Positions 27,972 to 36,794 of a stretch of DNA of 64,000 nt are shown here, piece after piece (the first letter of the stretch is position 1; each line of letters starts with the position of its first letter). The stretch lies in NCBI GenBank assembly GCA_963757265.1, contig CAVWRA010000006.1:2728001-2792000 (forward strand). Reading direction: 5' to 3'. The notes below the pieces were generated by a model that was not told the DNA's origin, ran no database searches, and saw only the letters and a list, made by a program, of their open reading frames with translations. The position numbers and the translations under genes are program-made. The DNA is from CAIVVT01 sp963757265. Its GTDB lineage: Bacteria; Acidobacteriota; Terriglobia; Bryobacterales; Bryobacteraceae.

Positions 27972-28347
27972 TGAAAAAGGCATTCCTCCGAAACCATGGT
28001 GTCGAGCACGCCAAACCCGGTCTGACCTTCGCGCCCGATGCGCTGCGCGCCCTGAATCTTCACCGCTGGCCGGGAAACGTCCGCGAGCTCCAGAACCGGC
28101 TGCAGCGGGCGGTCATCATGGCGGACGGCAAGCGCGTCACCGCCAGGGACCTGGAATTGACCGATACCCTCACGCACTGCCACCCAAGACGCTGAAGGAG
28201 GCGAGGGAAAGCGTGGAACGGGAGAAGGTCCTGGACGCCTTGCGGCGTCATAGGGGCAAGATCACGTCGGCCGCCCTGGAACTCGGCGTCAGCCGGCCGA
28301 CGCTCTATGAACTTATAGACAAGCTGGGAGTCGCACGGGAAACGTGA
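27972..28347 (+). pseudogene. Copy 2 of the prsR 3' end
   Basis: A well kept but partial duplicate of about the last 120 codons of prsR: KKAFLRNHGVEHAKPGLTF, HRWPGNVRELQNRLQRAVI, and after one frame change at about 28175-28185 PKTLKEARESVEREKVL and SRPTLYELIDKLGVARET. It lacks the receiver, Walker A and GAFTGA parts, so it cannot act as an activator. A short product with only the HTH cannot be fully excluded, but no start with a ribosome site is seen. It begins about 65 bp after the terminator of VPDGG gene 1. Confidence 0.85.
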
Positions 28348-28445
28348 TGGCGTGGAAATGGCCAGCATCGCAGGTGGGATCGTCGGGTTTTCTTACGTGC
28401 TAGACGAGTCTCGGTTCCCGCTTGCAAACCACAGGAGCATAAGGG

Positions 28446-28476
28446 TTTGCCGCGATGGCTGTGAAGGACGCGCAAA
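28446..28476. promoter_or_regulatory. Candidate PrsR-type upstream site, second copy
   Basis: TTTGC and GCAAA are separated by 21 bases, as at 26982, in a region otherwise aligned with the leader of VPDGG gene 1 but about 300 bp before the gene. It is farther from the start than in unit 1. Confidence 0.3.
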
Positions 28477-28743
28477 TTGGACGTCGGGCCTGTTTACGAA
28501 TTCATCCGGGTATTCCGCGTCCACAAGGTTGGCCGCTGGGAAAGGCAAGATGCATAGTCACGGTAAGTGACTGCAGCAACTATGGTTAGGTAACGCCAAT
28601 GAGGCCGATATTCCCCTCTGAGGCTTCGGGCTGCTGTGGCACGACAAGTGCAAAGAGAATAGGGACTGTGAATCCCGCTGGACGGATGGAAGCCGGTCCT
28701 GTGGGGTGGTTCGAAACGGGTTCTTAACTTTTTGGGAAAGGCC

Positions 28744-28759
28744 CGGCAAGAACTTACTT
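28744..28759 (+). promoter_or_regulatory. Decayed sigma54-like element before VPDGG gene 2
   Basis: CGGCAAGAACTTACTTG aligns with the sigma54 promoter at 27123 (GGCAA...TTxCTTGA) but has TTAC in place of TTGC and one base less between the two blocks. Either change is expected to weaken RpoN recognition. It lies only about 20 bp from the start codon. Confidence 0.3.
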
Positions 28760-28778
28760 GAATAAGGAGCATGAGAAC

Positions 28779-29432
28779 ATGCGAATTATGAAGCTTTTGG
28801 GACTGGTTGTGGTGATCTTGGCTTTCAGCGGGATCGGCTTGCGCGCCGACAACTTTTACGTTGGGGGTAGCTACACCAATATACCCTTTAATTCAACTAG
28901 CTACGGTGGTGGATCCATCGATGTTTCGTCCCTGGATGGAGTTACACTTCCATGGGTTTACTGTCTTCAGATCGGTACGACAATAAACGTACCCGGGTCG
29001 TACAACGCCACCCTTGTAACCCATAACGGCACGATCGACGGCGGGGCTGCGCTTCCGAACGGGAGTTACACTGCAGCCAAAATAGCCTACCTGCTGGAAC
29101 ACTTCGCCCAAGGGGGTCAGGGGGACGCACAGGGGGCCCTCCAAGCAGCCATCTGGTATGTAGAGGGTTTCGGTAGTCTGGGTGCCGGCGCGGATGGCAC
29201 TATGACAACTGATTACAATAATGACCTGACCGCGCTTGCCGGGACGACCGGCGGAGATGGAGACCCGAGCGCTATTTCCAAGTTCGACTGGCTGACCCCC
29301 ATGATACCGGGCAGTGGCACACAGTATCAGGCTCTGGTTACAACAGCTGTCCCCGACGGCGGTATGACCCTCATGCTGCTGGGCGGTGCTCTGGTTGGAC
29401 TCGCGACTCTGCGCCGGATGTTCCGAGCGTAG
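28779..29432 (+). CDS. Secreted protein with VPDGG-type C-terminal sorting signal (2)
   Basis: A 217-residue exported protein. The ATG at 28779 is chosen because AAGGAG lies 12 bases before it and a proper signal peptide follows (MRIMKLLGLVVVILAFSG to LRA). The middle part, with YCLQIGTTINVPGSYNATLV and GALQAAIWYVEGFG, is typical of Gly-rich PEP-CTERM exported proteins and not of a known enzyme. The end is VPDGGMTLMLLGGALVGLA then TLRRMFRA. Sequence likeness to gene 1 is high only in the sorting signal, while the flanks (prsR tail, leader, terminator) are duplicates. This suggests that the cargo part was exchanged or has diverged quickly. Processing by the nearby exosortase is inferred. Confidence 0.85.
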   Translation: MRIMKLLGLVVVILAFSGIGLRADNFYVGGSYTNIPFNSTSYGGGSIDVSSLDGVTLPWVYCLQIGTTINVPGSYNATLVTHNGTIDGGAALPNGSYTAAKIAYLLEHFAQGGQGDAQGALQAAIWYVEGFGSLGAGADGTMTTDYNNDLTALAGTTGGDGDPSAISKFDWLTPMIPGSGTQYQALVTTAVPDGGMTLMLLGGALVGLATLRRMFRA

Positions 29433-29464
29433 CCGTTTTTTCCTCCTTCTCCTCGGGAGCAATG

Positions 29465-29500
29465 AAAGGGCCGGAGCAATCCGGCCCTTTGTCTTTTGTT
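29465..29500 (+). terminator. Rho-independent terminator after VPDGG gene 2
   Basis: AAAGGGCCGGA/TCCGGCCCTTT stem with loop GCAA and the tail GTCTTTTGTT. It differs from the terminator at 27876 by one loop base. Confidence 0.88.
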
Positions 29501-29724
29501 GACAGGGCGCGCCGCTCCCCCCAGAGAGACCTCCCGGGACCTCCAACGTCGCTCTACCTTTGCGAGCACATGAAGCGTGCCGGTCTGGTGAGCGATCCCA
29601 ACGATTCACACACTGCAATTCGATTCCGGGCTTGTGGCGACTTAGGTGCAGAACCTGTCATCGCCCGGTCAACCGTTCCCCGTTTCTGCCGCATGTCTCA
29701 CCTGGCCGTGCCACGGGCAACTAC

Positions 29725-29975
29725 CCTAAACCAAACTTGGCCTCCGCGCCCGATGCGCCGCGCGCGGCGATTCCCCACCGCTAGCGGGGCGACATCCGCC
29801 AGCTCCGAAAAGGCCGAGGCGGGCGGCAAGTGAGGTACCGCGAGGGTGCCGGAATGAGCCAACGCTCCGGATCCCCCCTCGACTCAAAGGCCGAAAAAGA
29901 CGAGGGAGAGTATCGAACAGCAAGTGGTGTGAGACGTCCCTCGGCGTAACCGCCGCAAGATCGGATTCGCAGGAG
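29725..29975 (+). pseudogene. Copy 3 of the prsR 3' end, strongly decayed
   Basis: DNA-level likeness only: CGCGCCCGATGCGCCGCGCG, then CATCCGCCAGCTCCGAAAAG, and GACGAGGGAGAGTATCGAAC line up in order with GCGCCCGATGCGCTGCGCGC, CGTCCGCGAGCTCCAGAACC and GGCGAGGGAAAGCGTGGAAC of copy 2. Many indels remove any frame. Its place after the second terminator repeats the order seen after the first. Confidence 0.65.
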
Positions 29976-30341
29976 GGCGCAATGGGCAGCTGAACGTCTT
30001 GTTTGACGCATCCGTTTCTGTCGGATCGCCTTAAGGCTGGATCGGGATGGCACCACTTCCTGTAATCCATTGCTGCAGAGTCGTTTGCGGCAGAACCAGA
30101 AGACAATGGAACAATCGCGACGTCGGAGGCCTTTACATAGAACACGTGTTGATTCGGCGATTGGCGGTGGACAGGGAGGAACGATACTCGGCATGGACAT
30201 CGTAACTGAATAGAAAGATTAGCCTTATGCGAGGTTTAGGATTCTCGCGGAGAACGGCTGCGAAAGTGCGCGTAGAAGCGGGTCGCCTGTGCATCAGAAG
30301 GCTCGCGACACGCAGGAACTGCTGATTGAGGGGTATAGGGT
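29976..30341. other. Leader region of the broken PEP-CTERM gene
   Basis: No coding sequence is supported. AGGCTCGCGACACGCA at about 30299-30314 has GG and GC 12 bp apart and could be a weak sigma54 site, but only half of the other consensus bases fit. Confidence 0.35.
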
Positions 30342-30908
30342 ATGAAACTCCGATTAGCATTAATCGCTTTGATCTTGACTGTGGCGGCGTCCAGTGCGCT
30401 GGCCGATACTTTTGGTTTCACTTTCACGTCTAGTTCGAATGTGCTCCTTGCGCAAGGCACGCTTTCGGCTACACCAAATGGCGATGGATCGTATGTCGTT
30501 ACGACGGGAAGTCTCACTCTCAGTCTGGGTGCTCTCGATGACGGTATCGGCGATTCCATCCCCGCGGGGACGTACGATTTACTGCCCAATCCAAATCTGG
30601 ATCCACACACCATTGCTCTCAGCCCAAGCGGAGCATTCTATTAAGACGATCTGCTCTGGCCCTCCGCGCCTCAAGGGACGCAACTGGATATTGACGGCCT
30701 GTTGTTCACTGGGATGTGTGGAGGGACGAGTTACGAGGTGAATATTTATGGGAATGGCCTGGGTGTCCAGGATTCAATTTATGGTTACCCCCCGTATCTC
30801 AATCAGCCGGGCACTTTTGCCAATCCCGAGCCAGGTTCTGCGCTGTGTTTTTTTGCGATGGCGTTGAGCGGAGTCCTATTGGCTTACCGGGTGCGCCGGT
30901 GTTTCTGA
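30342..30908 (+). pseudogene. PEP-CTERM protein gene with an in-frame stop
   Basis: One continuous frame of 188 codons is interrupted only by TAA at 30642-30644. Before it stand a signal peptide (MKLRLALIALILTVAASSALA) split here as MKLRLALIAL plus ILTVAASSALA, and a beta-rich part with AQGTLSATPNGDGSYVVTTG. After it the same frame continues DDLLWPSAPQGTQLDIDG and ends with a PEP-CTERM signal NPEPGSALCFFAMALSG then LLAYRVRRCF. The stop replaces what is probably a Tyr codon (TAT/TAC to TAA). The truncated 100-residue product would be exported but not sorted. Unlike its two neighbours this protein has PEP rather than VPDGG. Confidence 0.8.
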
Positions 30909-31280
30909 AGCGCGGTCCCACTCGACCGCAGACTACGATTCTACTACAAGGCACTATTCTCCACGACATCGGGTGGGTGCGGGAGCATCCCCGTGTCCTT
31001 CTGGGCAGGGGACTGCGTGCGCGTGGTAGCAATTCCAGAACCAGGACACTTCTTGGGGGAGATCGGGTCTACCCGAGTGAGGGTGTGCGAACAGAAGACG
31101 CCGCAGTATCGTCTCCCCGTCTCTGGGACGAAGGCGTTCGGCGTCGCTTTCAACTACCCACAGAATCCTCCTGGATTTGTAGGTAAAGGTAGGACAAGGG
31201 GTTACATCGCCGGGCAGACGCGGAGCTGATCGAGGGCGTTAACCTGAATTACACCGGCGTTGCAGGCACACGAACTCTTC
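30909..31280. other. Intergenic stretch, nothing supported
   Basis: Converging gene ends meet here (broken PEP-CTERM gene on plus, TonB-like gene on minus). Short frames on both strands show no likeness to known proteins, and no clear terminator hairpin was found. Confidence 0.4.
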
Positions 31281-32741
31281 TCAGTGCGTTTGCGCGCTGG
31301 TTGCACGAAACTCAAAAGGAATCTCCAGTACGACGTCGACGCCAATGGGTTCGCCGTTCCGCAAAGTGGGCTTGAATTCCCAGGTCCGCAATTCGGCAAG
31401 TGCCCGGTGTCGGAAGGACTCGGAAATGGGCCCACTCAGAACCCGCGGCGCGAGTACCCGTCCATTCGAATCCACAACCGCCTCAAATTGGACGACCCCT
31501 TTGCCGTCCGAGTTCTGCGGGGTCCCAACATCGACGTCCGATTCTTCCTTCCTGGCGGGGATGGGGGCGAGGATCCGCGCAGCGTTCGCCACTTCAGGCT
31601 TTTGTGCGGCGAACCAAACTACCCAATTGCCCGCATAGCCCAGCAGCTTCGGACTTGGTATGACAAGCGCAAAGACATCGCGATTCGCAAAATGCGCGTC
31701 TACCGTTGCGGGGACGATCCGGGAAGACGGATGCAATGGGGCAGACACAGTTCGGTTCACGGATGGAAAGACGATTTCCCGCATGACTCGGCGCTTTGGA
31801 ACTGACCCCTCGGATAGGGGTGCCGTCGTCTCGATGGGTTGCGCTGAGGAGGCAAGGGCGGTGACGCCGGGGACTTTCGGCGCATTCGGCGAAGAGGAGG
31901 AACCGCTGGAAGGAGCGCCAGCCGACGGGGCCCGTGCAAACTGAGCTGAGCGAGAGCCCTCCGGAATGCGCTGGGTGAACTGGTCAGTGGGATCGAGCCC
32001 GACGACTATCCCCTGCATGGAGCCTTCCGAGCCGGCGGACGCTGGAAGCGATGGGGGTTCAATCATCTTCGAAAGATCGGGACCTGTACCCGACGGCGAA
32101 GTCGGAGGAATAAATGGCTTCGAGGGCATCTTCGTATTGGAAATTAGCCCGCGCTGCTGAAGTTCACGAAGTATCCCACGATCCTGGAGATTGACGACGG
32201 ATTTGCTGATTGCGGGTGGGGGCTCAACCATCGGCGCAGGCTCCGTTTTTGGCCTTTCAGCCGGAGGTGGGATGAACTGCTTCAGCGGCGGTCTCGGAGC
32301 CGGAGCGGTCTCCTCTGACAAGGCTGCCACGTTCGGGCTGGGAATATCCTCGGGAATCGCCTCTGGATGCTTTGGCTGCCAAATGACCTGCTTGTTTGAT
32401 GCGGGCGTAAGCGAGTATGCGATGATTGTGCGCCCCTGCGGGTCCTTCTCGCCCCGGGGCATCTTCGAAGTGCCGAACGCTTTTTCGGCTGCCACGTCAG
32501 GAACCGATTTCTTGAAATCATACCAGAGGACCTTACGCTGATTAGGATCCGGCTTTGGTAGCATCACGATCTGATAGTGCGGCATGCGTGTCAACTCCTG
32601 CCCTATTTGGAGCAGGATGTCGAACCACATGGCCGAGGATGCGACGACTACGTGAAGGATGACGGAGATTACAAATGTCGCCCAACGCAGCCGGGAGAGC
32701 CGCGGTTTCAGAAGGTCCGTGCTGGAGGACAGGAAGGGCAC
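31281..32741 (-). CDS. TonB family protein with long proline/serine-rich linker
   Basis: A 486-residue inner-membrane protein. A single membrane span (WATFVISVILHVVVASSAMW) lies near residue 20-45. A long periplasmic linker rich in Pro and Ser follows (e.g. PPPAERPKTEPAPMVEPPPA). The C-terminal TonB fold spans about 405-480: GVVQFEAVVDSNGRVLAPRV, the conserved ALAELRTWEFKPTLRNGEP and a final strand. TonB proteins pass energy from ExbBD to outer-membrane receptors. No exbB or exbD lies nearby. It sits 143 bp downstream of the polysaccharide export gene on the same strand, suggesting a role linked to envelope glycan rather than iron. An extra region of about 70 residues before the TonB fold is unassigned. 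Confidence 0.85.
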   Translation of the reverse strand: MPFLSSSTDLLKPRLSRLRWATFVISVILHVVVASSAMWFDILLQIGQELTRMPHYQIVMLPKPDPNQRKVLWYDFKKSVPDVAAEKAFGTSKMPRGEKDPQGRTIIAYSLTPASNKQVIWQPKHPEAIPEDIPSPNVAALSEETAPAPRPPLKQFIPPPAERPKTEPAPMVEPPPAISKSVVNLQDRGILRELQQRGLISNTKMPSKPFIPPTSPSGTGPDLSKMIEPPSLPASAGSEGSMQGIVVGLDPTDQFTQRIPEGSRSAQFARAPSAGAPSSGSSSSPNAPKVPGVTALASSAQPIETTAPLSEGSVPKRRVMREIVFPSVNRTVSAPLHPSSRIVPATVDAHFANRDVFALVIPSPKLLGYAGNWVVWFAAQKPEVANAARILAPIPARKEESDVDVGTPQNSDGKGVVQFEAVVDSNGRVLAPRVLSGPISESFRHRALAELRTWEFKPTLRNGEPIGVDVVLEIPFEFRATSAQTH

Positions 32742-32884
32742 TGCCTTTTGAGTCCATCTGCCAGTTCACATCGAGGGCTTCTCATGAGCCTGGATCAACC
32801 TGGTCACGGGCAGGACCGAGAACAGCGTGCGGCTTACGTGCGTGTTACGGCCCGACGGGACGGGCCGAGAGTTCTGCAACACTA

Positions 32885-33916
32885 CTATTGGCGAGTAATA
32901 ACCGCGGCCGTGTTGGCCAAACTAGTAGCCGTCAGTAGATAGTAAAGGAGTTCTTGTGTGCTAGGGCCGCCACGCCTTGGTATGTATAGCACATCGTTCG
33001 GCAGCAGCGGCACATCACTGTCTTCTGAGGATAGAATCCTCTTCAGATTCAATGGAATCTCCGCGCGCCGCGAGGTGTTCAGGACTGGACGGAGGATGCA
33101 AGCCTTATCGGCTTTCGCTCTGGGATCCAGCCCTCCAGCCCCCGTCAGGGCCTGAAGCACCGACATCGAGTCCTTTTCCTCAAGCTCCAACGCCGCCACC
33201 TTTCCCACTGCTCCAATCACGTAAACTAATTCGGCGCGCTCCACGCTAATCACGTCGAACGGCTGCAGCACTATGTCTTCCGCTGGATTCAGGTTGTCGC
33301 GCAGCCTTGCAATGTTAATCTCCACGCTGGAACTGCTTCCATCGGGCGCAATCACCCTGCTGGAGAGAGGGATCTCGCCGAATTCCTTGCGGCGGGTTAC
33401 CTTGATGCGTCGGCTGGCGTTCGGCAGGAGTCCGCCGACTGCGGCCAACATCTCAGTTAGAGTGCGACGTCCAGCCAGAGGATAGATCCCCGGCGCCTTG
33501 AAGGCGCCGACAATAAAAATCGGCTCATTGCTGTACTGCACAACCGTTACGGTTACCCGCGGCTCGCGTACATAATCCGCTGCGAGTTTGACCAGTGCCG
33601 CTTCGAACTGCGCGATGGTCAGACCTCCAGCTTTCACTTTCCCCAGCGTAGGGAGATCCACGAAGCCATCTCCATCGACAAGGAATGGCCTCTCGCTAAT
33701 GTCTTGAATTCCGGCCGCGCGAACCATAATCTGATCCCCGGGATGCAGAATGTAGTTTGGGCGCAGTTGATCGAATTCGCTCAGTCGCTCAGGCGACTGC
33801 GCAATTGCAGCGCCCGCCTGCGCCGTCTGTGACGGCGGTCCACTCGAGGGCACCTGGGCCCAGGCCATTCCATTAAGAATCAAAGCACTCGCAATCAGAA
33901 CTTGATGTATGGTCAT
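32885..33916 (-). CDS. Polysaccharide biosynthesis/export protein (Wza-like, SLBB domains)
   Basis: A 343-residue exported protein. The signal peptide ends MAWAQ near residue 21. The Poly_export domain follows (YILHPGDQIMVRAAGIQD, then VDGDGFVDLPTLGKVKAGGL and VREPRVTVTVVQY). Two SLBB-type parts are next: FIVGAFKAPGIYPLAGRRTL and YVIGAVGKVAALELEEKDSM. The final LLPNDVLYIPRR is typical. It would form the outer-membrane or periplasmic conduit for the exopolysaccharide made by the locus at 42-64 kb. There is no lipobox, so it differs from Wza proper and is closer to the GumB or exosortase-linked export type. It is divergent from the TPR lipoprotein gene. Confidence 0.92.
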   Translation of the reverse strand: MTIHQVLIASALILNGMAWAQVPSSGPPSQTAQAGAAIAQSPERLSEFDQLRPNYILHPGDQIMVRAAGIQDISERPFLVDGDGFVDLPTLGKVKAGGLTIAQFEAALVKLAADYVREPRVTVTVVQYSNEPIFIVGAFKAPGIYPLAGRRTLTEMLAAVGGLLPNASRRIKVTRRKEFGEIPLSSRVIAPDGSSSSVEINIARLRDNLNPAEDIVLQPFDVISVERAELVYVIGAVGKVAALELEEKDSMSVLQALTGAGGLDPRAKADKACILRPVLNTSRRAEIPLNLKRILSSEDSDVPLLPNDVLYIPRRGGPSTQELLYYLLTATSLANTAAVITRQ

Positions 33917-34375
33917 TTGTCAACCGCCTACCATGCAGAATCCACTTGTGAAACCACTTGCCGAACAGCACTGCGCGGATCTGATGTCCCTTATTCAGAC
34001 AATGGGTGCCTCACCAAAGGGGCACTTGAGCCTTGCCGAAAACACAAAACCACGCTTCAACCCTGACTCTAAAGATAACAGGACTGATTCCGCCGCCAAC
34101 GACAATTTGCGGAGGATCCTGGTACCGTCAAGGAAGAAATCGGCCTGGATGGCTACGACGCCGGCTCGGTAACCCCCTCCGAGATCAATCACGACGCGTT
34201 CTGCTTTGATTCTTGCAGCCCCAATGCCATTTGCGTTCAGGCGTAATCCGGCACTTTCCTCGTCCCGCGTTTCGAGCAGTTCACCACCAACCGCGGTTGG
34301 TACCATTGACAGGACTTGCCGCATGGGGAATAGAATTAAAATACCTGTAATGCTGGAATCACTGGAGTGGCCAGG
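33917..34375. other. Divergent promoter region of export and TPR genes
   Basis: No gene is supported. For the plus strand TTGACA (34306-34311) and TAGAAT (34331-34336) are spaced by 19 bp, a little long but possible. For the minus strand no good hexamer pair was found. Confidence 0.35.
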
Positions 34376-36604
34376 ATGAACGCAACCCCGATCGAATTTA
34401 TGGTGAGGCCCCAGCAGCGTCTAGGACCGAGAACGCCAAAGTCGGTTCTTGCTCTTGCAGCAGCACTGCTCCTGCTCGCCGCTTGTTCCAGGGATCCCGT
34501 GGCGCAGAGCCGGAAGTACGTGAGCAGCGGTGAAAAGTACTTCAAAGCTGGCAAGTACCAAGAGGCAGTCGTCCAGTTTCGGAATGCTGTTGACCGCGAT
34601 CCGAAATCGGCAGAGGCCCACTATCAACTGGCACGGACCTACCTGGTCCTGAAGAACCCGCAAGCCGCTTTCCGTGAGTTCTCGGAGGCAGTCACCCTTC
34701 AGCCGACGCATTGGGAAGCCCAGAAGGAACTGGCGGTCCTGTATATCACCCGGGGGGATTATCCCAAGGCGGACTCGTGTCTACAGAAGGTCCTTAAGGC
34801 GAATCCAGCAGACTCCAAAGCTCACGCTATTCTTGGTCAGAAGTACATGGCCATGCACGACTTGGAGAATACCGTTTTGGAATTCGAACGGGCCATCCAA
34901 CTCGCACCGGATCGGGTCGAGTACTATACCGCCTTGGGGTTTGCTTACTTAGCCTCTGGCAAGGCCGTTCAAGCGGAAGCCACTTGTGCGAGAGCAGTTG
35001 AAGCCAATCCGAAGTCTCTTGCTGCGCACATGAACATGGCCGAGTTCTACTTCGCCCAGCACAACGCGCAGAAAGGCGAACCAGAAGTACGTGCCGCAAT
35101 CGCGCTCGATTCCAAGGCGGTTCCTCCACGCCTACTGTTGGCCAGGTTCTACACTGCTACAAACCGGTTAGCAGATGCAGAGAGGATCCTGAAGGAACTA
35201 AAGTCGATCGCGCCCAAAGATCCGCGTGCATATCAGGCTCTTGGGGTTTTCTACGAATTGACCGGACAAAGAGAGAAGGCGGCGGCGGAGTTCCAGTCCG
35301 TACTGGCTTCCAAGCCTGGGGACTTCGTGATTAAGGCACATCTCATCGACAACCTGATTGAGCTGAAACGGTTCAAAGACGCGGAGGCGTTGATTCAAGA
35401 AGTCCTCAAAGTGAGTACTGACGATGCGCATGCCTACTTTTCGCGTGGCCGAATCCTCTTGGCTCAGCGCCAGTATCAGGATGCCAACACGGCACTTCAA
35501 AAAGCAGTCACTCTGCAGCCGGGCGTCGCCCAAGCCCACTATCTGTTAGGCACCGCTCAGAAGTCTCTGGGGCTGTCGAACCAGGCGAGGAATTCATTTG
35601 CCAAAGCACTTGAGCTACAGCCCCGCATGAACGAGGCAGCAGTCGCGCTGGCCGATATCGCAGGCGCTGAAGGTGATTACCAGAAGGCGCTAGGCCTGAC
35701 TGCGTCCGTTCTCGAGAAGGACCCCAATTCGTCGCCCGCCATGGCTATCCGCGCGCAGGCATTGCTGGCCACAGGAGATGTGCAGCACGCCGAGCAGATG
35801 GTCCAAGGGGCGCTTAAGCGCGATCCCGCTTTCGTCCCAGCCTTGGCAGTTCTATTGAGTATCCGCAGCAGGCAGCGGAAGATTGAGGAGATGATCCAAC
35901 TACTGGAGGGGTTAATTCAGCAGCAACCGCAGAATGCTCGTTTGCGCCTATTGGCAGCCAATGCGGAGATCAACGCCAGGGATTTGCAGAGGGCGGAACT
36001 GAACGTCAAGGAAGCCCTTAAAGTGGACTCGAAGGTCCCCGGCGCTCATGTCCTGCTCGCCAGCATTCTTGACGCCAAGGGATTGCCCCAGCAGTCCGAG
36101 GCAGAACTGCGTGCCGCCATAGATGTCGAGCCGCGCAACTTGAACAACTACCTGCTGTTGGAATCCCAGTACGCGAAGCAACGCCGCTGGGAAGAGGCGA
36201 AAACCGTCCTCGAGAAAGCGCGTCAGATCGATCCCGAGTCCCCTATGCTAGCTAATCAACTCGCCTATCTTTATCTGGAGCACGGCGGTGATGCCAATGT
36301 GGCGCTGAACCTAGCTCAGCAGGCAAAACAGAAGCTGCCGAAGTCTCCTGTTGTTTCAGACACTCTGGGGTGGGCGTTCTATAAGCGGGGCATGACCGAA
36401 TCGGCGATCGCCCAGCTTGAGCAAAGCGTTAAGACGGACCCCGCGCACGCCAATTTTCAGTACCACCTAGGCATGGCGTACATCGCCGCGCACAGATTAG
36501 GCGCCGCTGAGCAGGCTCTGCGGTTGGCGCTGAAGGATCCGAATTTTCAGGATGCAGAAGCCGCCAAAGTCGCTCTCGCGAAGATCCCAAGCGGGCGACG
36601 CTGA
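34376..36604 (+). CDS. prsT: PEP-CTERM system TPR-repeat lipoprotein
   Basis: A 742-residue lipoprotein. After a short basic start a hydrophobic core ends in the lipobox LLAAC. The rest is an almost unbroken array of about 18-20 tetratricopeptide units (e.g. AGKYQEAVVQFRNAVDRDPK, ANTALQKAVTLQPGVAQAHY). This size and layout match the PrsT type of TPR lipoprotein found in exosortase/EPS loci, thought to scaffold the envelope assembly; the family link is by pattern, so moderate certainty. Start at ATG 34376; GTG at 34367 is in the same frame. It is divergent from the export gene. Confidence 0.85.
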   Translation: MNATPIEFMVRPQQRLGPRTPKSVLALAAALLLLAACSRDPVAQSRKYVSSGEKYFKAGKYQEAVVQFRNAVDRDPKSAEAHYQLARTYLVLKNPQAAFREFSEAVTLQPTHWEAQKELAVLYITRGDYPKADSCLQKVLKANPADSKAHAILGQKYMAMHDLENTVLEFERAIQLAPDRVEYYTALGFAYLASGKAVQAEATCARAVEANPKSLAAHMNMAEFYFAQHNAQKGEPEVRAAIALDSKAVPPRLLLARFYTATNRLADAERILKELKSIAPKDPRAYQALGVFYELTGQREKAAAEFQSVLASKPGDFVIKAHLIDNLIELKRFKDAEALIQEVLKVSTDDAHAYFSRGRILLAQRQYQDANTALQKAVTLQPGVAQAHYLLGTAQKSLGLSNQARNSFAKALELQPRMNEAAVALADIAGAEGDYQKALGLTASVLEKDPNSSPAMAIRAQALLATGDVQHAEQMVQGALKRDPAFVPALAVLLSIRSRQRKIEEMIQLLEGLIQQQPQNARLRLLAANAEINARDLQRAELNVKEALKVDSKVPGAHVLLASILDAKGLPQQSEAELRAAIDVEPRNLNNYLLLESQYAKQRRWEEAKTVLEKARQIDPESPMLANQLAYLYLEHGGDANVALNLAQQAKQKLPKSPVVSDTLGWAFYKRGMTESAIAQLEQSVKTDPAHANFQYHLGMAYIAAHRLGAAEQALRLALKDPNFQDAEAAKVALAKIPSGRR

Positions 36605-36794
36605 GAGCTGATTCCCTACGGCCTGCCACACTGAAACGTCAAGGTCATCTCAGCGACGGAGGTCCTGTATGATTGGAGCTCAATTCCGCATCGGGATGAC
36701 GTTGGATAGGCACAGCTCTGAGGTTGGCGACCGCCGGCGGCGTCGTTTAATCCCTGAGTCTTGGCTGGCGGCTCCTAGAAGCGGACGATGTTTG

